This document shows, piece by piece, positions 58,891 to 64,000 of a stretch of DNA of 64,000 nucleotides; position 1 is the first letter of the stretch; each line of letters begins with the position of its first letter. Both the position numbers and the translations under genes were made by a program. The stretch is taken from assembly GCA_029532415.1 (NCBI GenBank), contig JAQOTA010000054.1, positions 1,798,001 through 1,862,000 of the forward strand. The letters are read 5' to 3'. The stretch is from Marasmius tenuissimus. Its lineage: Eukaryota > Basidiomycota > Agaricomycetes > Agaricales > Marasmiaceae. A model generated the notes under the pieces. That model was given only the letters and a program-made list of their open reading frames with translations, did not search any database and was not told where the DNA came from.

Positions 58891-60245
58891 TCAATCCTCA
58901 ATCTTCATATCTCCATACGGCTCCGCCCTGAAATATGACTCTTCGAAATGATGCACGCGCACGAACCCATCTTCTCCACCTGAAGCGTAACATGTACCTT
59001 TCGGGTGGACGGCGATGCTACACAAACGAGGTAGCAAGTCAGTTATCCGTACGCAAAGGGAGAGGGGGCGACACACGTGTTGATTGGCCCAAAATGACCC
59101 TTGACTCTTCCAACCTCTTCTTCGAAGATTTTATGCCAGAACCTCGTTTCGAATTTACCTTGTCGGAGGGAGGTTGTTGTTACTGACATGGCGTCTTGAC
59201 CGCCTCCGAGGAGAACCTGTGGGGCAGTGTATGGGTGAGTCAAGTTGACACAACGAACGAGAAAACTCACGTATGGTTTATTGGGAGCTAGAGCAGCGCT
59301 ATTGAGCGGTGTCTCCGTCGTGAACGTTTTGATAACCAAGAGTGACTTCGTATCGTGTATCTAGCAAGCGAAAAATAGGTATCGTGATCCCCGGATCGAT
59401 CCAGAAGGAAAGAGATAACTCACCCTAGCACTCTTGTCTTTACTACTTGTGATGCAATGTGTGCTATCCTCGCTCATCTGGAGGTCCGTCACGACATCCC
59501 CATGCGCTCGTTCGTTGTTATCAATCTCTTCGCCCGTCTTGACGTTGAACAGCGCGACCTTTCCAGATTCGTGACCGGTAATGACGACGTTGGATTGGGG
59601 GGTGAAAGCGCAGACTGTTGCTTTCGATCCGATGGGGTTGAACATGTGTAGCGGGGTTTGAGATTCTGAGCGGACAGCAGTAAATTCACCGAAGTCAGAA
59701 GAGAAGACAAGATAGTATCACGCACGCTTAGTCCCATCCCCACTCCTGCTGATCGCGAAAACGCGAATAGCACATTGATGTCCCATCCGTTGCTCTGTTA
59801 TACACACAACTTGTTTTCCGTCCTTGCTGAAGGCAACACGTTTGACCGCAGTGGGGAACTCCCAAGTATAGAGGCATTTTCCTGAAGAGACAGACCAGAG
59901 ACGGAGGGTGTTGTCTGCTGCTCCGGAGATCATGTATTTTGACTCGACTGGGGAAGAGCGAGGTCCAGGGAGTGAGTAGATCGACAAGAATGCGGGATCG
60001 ACCACTTACAATCGACATCAACGGTCCAAACAGTCCCGTTATGACCATCATACGTGCCCAGCCGTTCACCGTTTTGAGTGTACCAGACGTTGATCCTGTG
60101 GTCTTTTGAGCAGGTGAAGAGTAGGTCGCCTTCCTTGTTGAATTTGATCTGAGTGAGCGATCGTTCGTGACCTTGCAAGAGGATTGGTTTCTATCGAGGA
60201 TTTGTGTTACTTGAGACTTGTACAAAGTGAGTGAGGACGTACCAT
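58891..60245 (-). CDS. TIF34: Translation initiation factor eIF3 subunit i, 334 aa
   Basis: Exons 60245-60243 (just the ATG), 60190-60010, 59947-59726, 59665-59424, 59360-59271, 59216-59077 and 59017-58891 give 334 residues, the normal size. It starts [23 protein letters not shown] and carries WD40 blades throughout ([71 protein letters not shown]). It ends [36 protein letters not shown]. eIF3i is a seven-bladed propeller bound to eIF3b and eIF3g in the cytoplasmic 43S pre-initiation complex. All splice phases are consistent. The start codon forms a 3-base exon of its own. Divergent from the next gene with only 98 bases between the ATGs. Confidence 0.96.
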
Positions 60246-60343
60246 TTTTGTGTGAGTTGGCGAAGGGGAAGGATGCGATCAGACTTTTTTCTGCGATGGT
60301 GTGACACGTGACGCAACGCGACCTCTGACAGTGACTCTCTTCA
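60246..60343. promoter_or_regulatory. Bidirectional promoter between eIF3i and the mitochondrial K+/H+ exchange-related gene
   Basis: Only 98 bases separate the two divergent start codons, so both transcripts must share or overlap promoter elements. No TATA box is seen. The strings CACACGTGACGC-like (GTGACACGTGACG at about 60299-60311), containing CACGTG, offer a candidate E-box. Confidence 0.5.
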
Positions 60344-61217
60344 ATGCGACCAACGCCAAGATGGCACAGCGTCCAAAGGATCATTTCAATCCCCATTGCA
60401 CGACAAAGTCCCTCTAAAATACTCACGTATTATCACTTTCAACTTCACGATTCCTCTGCCGCCAAAGCCAAAGCACAGGAAGGATGGGTGAGCTGGGCAC
60501 AAGAGAAAGCCTCTGCGACATGGTCTGGGTTTGGCAAAGCACCTGAAGGGAGCTGGAAGGTGCGTTCTGTTCAAGTACCATGCTACTGGAAGGAGTACTG
60601 ACACCCAACAGTTGAAGGTCTTTCGGGCAGGCGAACGTATCGTCGACCGTGTGGACTTTGAAGAACTTTCCCTCAAGAGTGTCGATCCCGAACTGGGGCC
60701 CACAATCCTTCATCCTGACTTTTCTGGCAAGAAAGGGAAAGAAAAGGAGAAGAATGCGCCCCAGCTCAGTATTCCATTGCTCTTCCCAGCGTCTGTGTAC
60801 ACCGCTCAAACGTCTCTCGACCACTTACGTCAATTGTTGTCCACCCGCGGTCCACGCCATAGAAGAGGCATTTATCTCTGGATTGGACTCATACCGTTTA
60901 CTGCACCGTTCATGCTCATCCCCGTTATACCCAATCTTCCGTTTTTCTTCTGCGTATGGCGCTCGTGGTCACATTATAGGGCCTACAGAGCGTCCCAGTA
61001 CCTCTCCACGCTCGTAGAAAACAAAGCTATCGTTCCGGAACCCAGCGACACTCTTGATGCCGTCTACGCCACCACACCAGATACGGAACTGCTCCTCGCG
61101 CGAGAAGTGGTTCCTACCGTTGTCTCATCGTTTGACCTGTCAAAGAGCGCGACGAAGGATATCTATCGAGCAATTGAGCAGGCGAATACCCGGTTTGAAA
61201 AGGCAAAAACAGCGTAG
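60344..61217 (+). CDS. Mitochondrial K+/H+ exchange-related protein (Mit_KHE1 family), 273 aa
   Basis: Exons 60344-60559 and 60612-61217 give 273 residues. The N-terminus (MRPTPRWHSVQRIISIPIAR) is basic and lacks acidic residues, as expected for mitochondrial import. Family landmarks: TYYHFQL, TWSGFGKAPEGSWK, ERIVDRVDFEELSLKSVDPELGP, and a hydrophobic segment at about residues 159-188 (IYLWIGLIPFTAPFMLIPV), then PFFFCVWRSWSHYRAYRASQYL. Yeast relatives are linked to mitochondrial potassium/proton exchange at the inner membrane; the biochemical mechanism is not settled. The ATG at 60344 leads directly into the conserved N-terminal block and is preferred over a nearby ATG in another frame. Confidence 0.9.
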
Positions 61218-61508
61218 GGGATACTCAGAGGACGCAAACACGATACACGGACTCAGAGTCATTGACCTCATGTAGAATACGTATATACCTGGATTTCTAA
61301 TGTTTGGATATTGTACGCCTGCAAGGCATCAACGTTCTCGATGCTGTTGAGAGTTCGAAAATATGACGTCAGGGGACAAAGTACCCTCTGCAGCCGGCCT
61401 TCGATATTCTAAGCTCCCGTTTCCAGAATCCGGAATAGCACCGCTCGAGGGGCGATCAAGTCCACGAAGCAGAAGGAGAAGGAAAAAGAGTGGCTTGATT
61501 GACTCATG

Positions 61509-61587
61509 GGATCCATCCTGGTTCGAACAGGAGACCTCAAATTTGCTTCACGCGAATTCATGCGATAACCAACTACGCCATCATAGA
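61509..61587 (-). pseudogene. tRNA-Val-like pseudogene
   Basis: On the minus strand there is a perfect A-box (TGGCGTAGTTGG at 61580-61569), a D-arm closing GCG..CGC, and a perfect T-arm (TCCTG TTCGAAC CAGGA, 61532-61516) followed by TGGATCC. Between them the anticodon-arm region (TTCGCGTGAAGC) reads like the reverse complement of a valine CAC anticodon arm, and the 5' acceptor strand (TCTATGA) does not pair with TGGATCC. It is therefore not a working tRNA. tRNAscan-type scoring would decide. Confidence 0.4.
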
Positions 61588-61874
61588 CCCACATCTGGCC
61601 TCTGATCGGTCCAGAGCTATAGCCCCGCCCGTCCAAGCTATGGGTGACAACATGGAATAAGTGATACTTTGAAATGGTAGTATTAGTACTAAAGCATTCA
61701 AGCAGATCGCGCTCAAGTTCTATCCAAGCGAAACGTGTGACTGAGCATAACATTCAGATCTAGACCAAACTCGTATGTACAAAAGTCCGCATCCTTCCGA
61801 CTGTGCGATTGTGTGCAAATGTAGTATACTATCTACCACTGCTGTAGTTTGCTCTTCCGTCCCCTATGTCATGC

Positions 61875-63383
61875 TTAACAACAAAATCGACGCCAAAGAT
61901 CCGGTCCCTCCACGACCTCAATCAGGACGTGTTTCTGCAGCCACCCAGGATCATCGCAAGCCACTACGACTGCATTATCCTCTCCTAGCGAGTCAGCATC
62001 TGCCGTGACTCCCAATCTCAGTCTCTCCGGCCCATGACCTGCCATCAGGCGGCGCTCGAGGCCATCTTTGAGCAACAAGCCTTTCAAATCGTTGTCGAAC
62101 TTCAGATCGACATTTAGCACCTTCAGTCGAGGCCACAAACTATTAGTGTGTGGACCGGGTGCTAGGTAGGCCGTATCTGAGATACTTCTGAGGATATCCT
62201 GGCTCTCGCTCTTTCCCAGAAATGCGAGCTCGGAAACGGAAGGGAAAGATGCGAAGAACATTCGGTATTTGAGTACGGTAAACTGGCAGTTGCAGAAAAT
62301 GAGGGAGTTTAGGAGAGGAAATTTGTAGGCGTGAGGGGAGTATAGGAAAGGGTCAAGGTCGTGCTCGATTGCGTCCTTCAGTAGGATTTTTTTGAGTTGG
62401 GGAGCCTCGATGTTTAGCAGTATGGAGCTGTAGTTCGACGCCCTGAAACTGGAGATGACGAGCGTGCGCAAGGCGGGCGTCGTAATGGGGCTCCCTTGAT
62501 CAGGCCAGGACTGATTCCCGACCACATCGCCGGAGATCGACAAGTCAAGCAACGAGGGGCTGGCGTTAAGAAGAGCTTGAAATTCGGGAAAATAGATGCG
62601 GATTCGTCTCGTATGGTCGATCGAGAGGGTGGTGACCGTTGACATTGGGGGGCGAAAGAGGTAGACGGCAAGTCCACGCAAATACAAAACTCTAAGTCGT
62701 GGGCAGCCGCTGGTGAAAATTTGGGGAGCAGAAAAACTGTCGCTTTGCGCAGGACGCAAACGATCAGAAACTTCGACCCCAATGGAGAGGAATTCCAGTG
62801 CTGGCGCCCAGACGGGGACTAGACGCAATAAAAAGGGATTGTCGATGCTATGTTCAGACGAGTGAATCCAACAGCGGCGCCACCTCGTTATGTGGAGAAG
62901 GGCGAGGTCAAATGTTTTCTGCTGAGCCTGAAATTTCTCCTCGTCGTCATCGTCTTCATCGTCGTCGGCATCGTCATCGCTGTCCTCGTCACTGTCGTCG
63001 TCGTCGCTGCCGTTGTTGTTGTCGGGTGGTCTACCATGGATTATGATTACGTTGAGAGGACTTCCTGAGGATCGATCGAGGTACGCCGACACTGCTTCAT
63101 AGCATCCACCGTGTTTGACGAAGATAGTCGTCCAGAGGGTGCTGGTGCCCAGGGCTATTTGGCGCCAGCGGTGGCTGACATGGGATAGCTGAATCTCGAA
63201 GCCCCTCTTCAACTTCACGGAGGGGACACTGTACTCTCCGAGTTGCAAATTGCAATTCTCAACGACGTTGTCGCTCGGTTGGCTGAGCCAGAATATCGAG
63301 GCCAGAATTTCCGCTGGGAGGACGGAAGACATGCGAGGAGGAAGGTCCAGGGTCCTTTGGGGTCCTTTACATACTGATAGCAT
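61875..63383 (-). CDS. F-box protein with acidic linker and LRR-like C-terminus, 502 aa
   Basis: A single-exon reading frame from the ATG at 63383. The F-box (VLPAEILASIFWLSQPSD .. SHVSHRWRQIALGTSTLWTTI) lies at about residues 20-90. A run of ~25 D/E/S residues (from GSDDDDSDEDSDDD) follows at about 125-150. Then come leucine-rich, irregular repeats (LRVLYLRGLAVYLF, LLDLSISGDVV, LRTLVISSF, LKKILLKDAI, LKVLNVDL). It is unrelated in detail to the array at 11-25 kb but the same general agaric F-box class. Its role as an SCF substrate adaptor is inferred. An ORF upstream in another frame (to 63427) is not needed. 61218-61508 and 63384-63729 hold no gene. Confidence 0.85.
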   Translation of the reverse strand: MLSVCKGPQRTLDLPPRMSSVLPAEILASIFWLSQPSDNVVENCNLQLGEYSVPSVKLKRGFEIQLSHVSHRWRQIALGTSTLWTTIFVKHGGCYEAVSAYLDRSSGSPLNVIIIHGRPPDNNNGSDDDDSDEDSDDDADDDEDDDDEEKFQAQQKTFDLALLHITRWRRCWIHSSEHSIDNPFLLRLVPVWAPALEFLSIGVEVSDRLRPAQSDSFSAPQIFTSGCPRLRVLYLRGLAVYLFRPPMSTVTTLSIDHTRRIRIYFPEFQALLNASPSLLDLSISGDVVGNQSWPDQGSPITTPALRTLVISSFRASNYSSILLNIEAPQLKKILLKDAIEHDLDPFLYSPHAYKFPLLNSLIFCNCQFTVLKYRMFFASFPSVSELAFLGKSESQDILRSISDTAYLAPGPHTNSLWPRLKVLNVDLKFDNDLKGLLLKDGLERRLMAGHGPERLRLGVTADADSLGEDNAVVVACDDPGWLQKHVLIEVVEGPDLWRRFCC

Positions 63384-63729
63384 GGATCATTGTAAAGAAC
63401 GGAACTCAACAAATTGTGATCAGCCACTCCAAGGACTCGAAGATGTGAAGAACAAACTGTTACATTATATTCAATTTAGATGGTCCGATAGAGCCTGGGG
63501 ACTTCCCAAATCCTCTCGGATATCCACCGGATGGTACGTGTGGGAATGCGCCAACGCTCCGGAAATTCAGTGAAGACTAGTTCTAAAATAAGCAAGGCAA
63601 AACCTGCACGTTGGAGAGACATTTGACTACTGTTTTAGAATCACTTAGAATAACTTACGAGAGTCCGACTCCTCAGGTTGCCACTGAGTCGCAAGTTCGA
63701 GAGCTTGTCGCGTAAGAGTTGACGTTGAG

Positions 63730-63884
63730 TACTGACCTATTACACTCAATTCGTATGGTCACAGGTCACAGCCATTTTCGAAAACCCCGCCAATGATTTT
63801 TTCTCGATTTATCAGATTTTCTGGCAAAAAGTTTATCTCAAAAATGGTCACACGCCATACGAATTGAGTGAAATAGGTCAGTAT
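63730..63884. mobile_element. Hairpin MITE-like element, ~155 bp
   Basis: The left end TACTGACCTATT.CACTCAATTCGTATGG is repeated inverted at the right end, ending AATAGGTCAGTA, with about 28 of 30 positions matching. Inner parts (CCATTTT and AAAATGG) extend the hairpin. TTGAG occurs directly left of the left end (63725-63729) and one base right of the right end (63885-63889), a possible target-site duplication. No transposase is present. Confidence 0.65.
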
Positions 63885-64000
63885 TTGAGTCCTTCCTAAT
63901 AAGCTTCTCGGTACTCCTTATCATTGAGGTTGTGTTTTTGCCCTTGGTTGATGCTCAACGTTCAAGTTCCGAGTCTGGTATGTCCGATGGCTGTTATAGT

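Noticed and set aside
1..64000. CRISPR arrays, bacterial operons, Shine-Dalgarno sites
   Set aside because: Intron-rich eukaryotic genes throughout; no regularly spaced direct repeats.

Overview
The window reads as nuclear DNA of a filamentous basidiomycete, most likely a mushroom-forming Agaricomycete. Almost every gene has several short GT-AG introns of 45 to 90 bases. The recognisable families (agaric NACHT/STAND proteins, F-box/LRR-like proteins with acidic tails, tandem questin-oxidase-like genes, profilin, SAC3, eIF3i, a mitochondrial K+/H+ exchange-related protein) fit that group. Exon boundaries below were derived by hand from splice sites, reading frame and comparison between copies inside the window. 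Family names come from recognising motifs; no database search was possible.

Layout. 1-7.4 kb: a damaged tandem duplication. A truncated NACHT copy is joined to a 5'-truncated proline-rich membrane protein, and an apparently intact 875-aa NACHT gene follows (4487-7403). 7.4-25.9 kb: three F-box genes in repeat-rich DNA. The second and third lie in ~5.7-kb direct repeats, the repeat includes the first exon of the profilin gene, and the third F-box copy is broken. 25.7-29.6 kb: the intact profilin gene, then a 542-aa agaric-specific protein of unknown function. 29.7-37.1 kb, minus strand: three tandem questin-oxidase-like (AflY family) genes, of which only the middle one has an unbroken frame.

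38.2-42.7 kb: a small cysteine-rich protein, then a large FHA/coiled-coil/tail-anchor protein resembling the SLMAP/Far10 architecture. 43.5-50.6 kb, minus strand: a decayed P-loop ATPase pseudogene, then the SAC3 (TREX-2 mRNA export) gene, which carries one apparent 1-base frameshift. 51.4-55.0 kb: a degenerate NACHT locus with three copies of the post-NACHT module. 55.6-56.1 kb, minus strand: a secreted repeat precursor with KR processing sites and four HAMG peptide repeats, interrupted by a 4-base duplication. 57.1-61.2 kb: the intact paralogue of the P-loop ATPase, eIF3i, and divergently from it the mitochondrial K+/H+ exchange-related gene. 61.9-63.4 kb: another F-box gene. A small hairpin MITE-like element lies at 63.7-63.9 kb.

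The housekeeping genes (profilin, SAC3, eIF3i, KHE1-like) form a stable backbone. Around them, accessory families have expanded by local duplication and then partly decayed. Several broken frames are internally supported by an intact sister copy. A few (SAC3, the membrane protein, the third questin-oxidase copy) sit at or near mononucleotide runs and could be assembly errors. The strongest candidate for an undescribed system is the repeat-peptide precursor at 55.6-56.1 kb; the NACHT genes and the GGxF..VxGD-type protein are the next most interesting.
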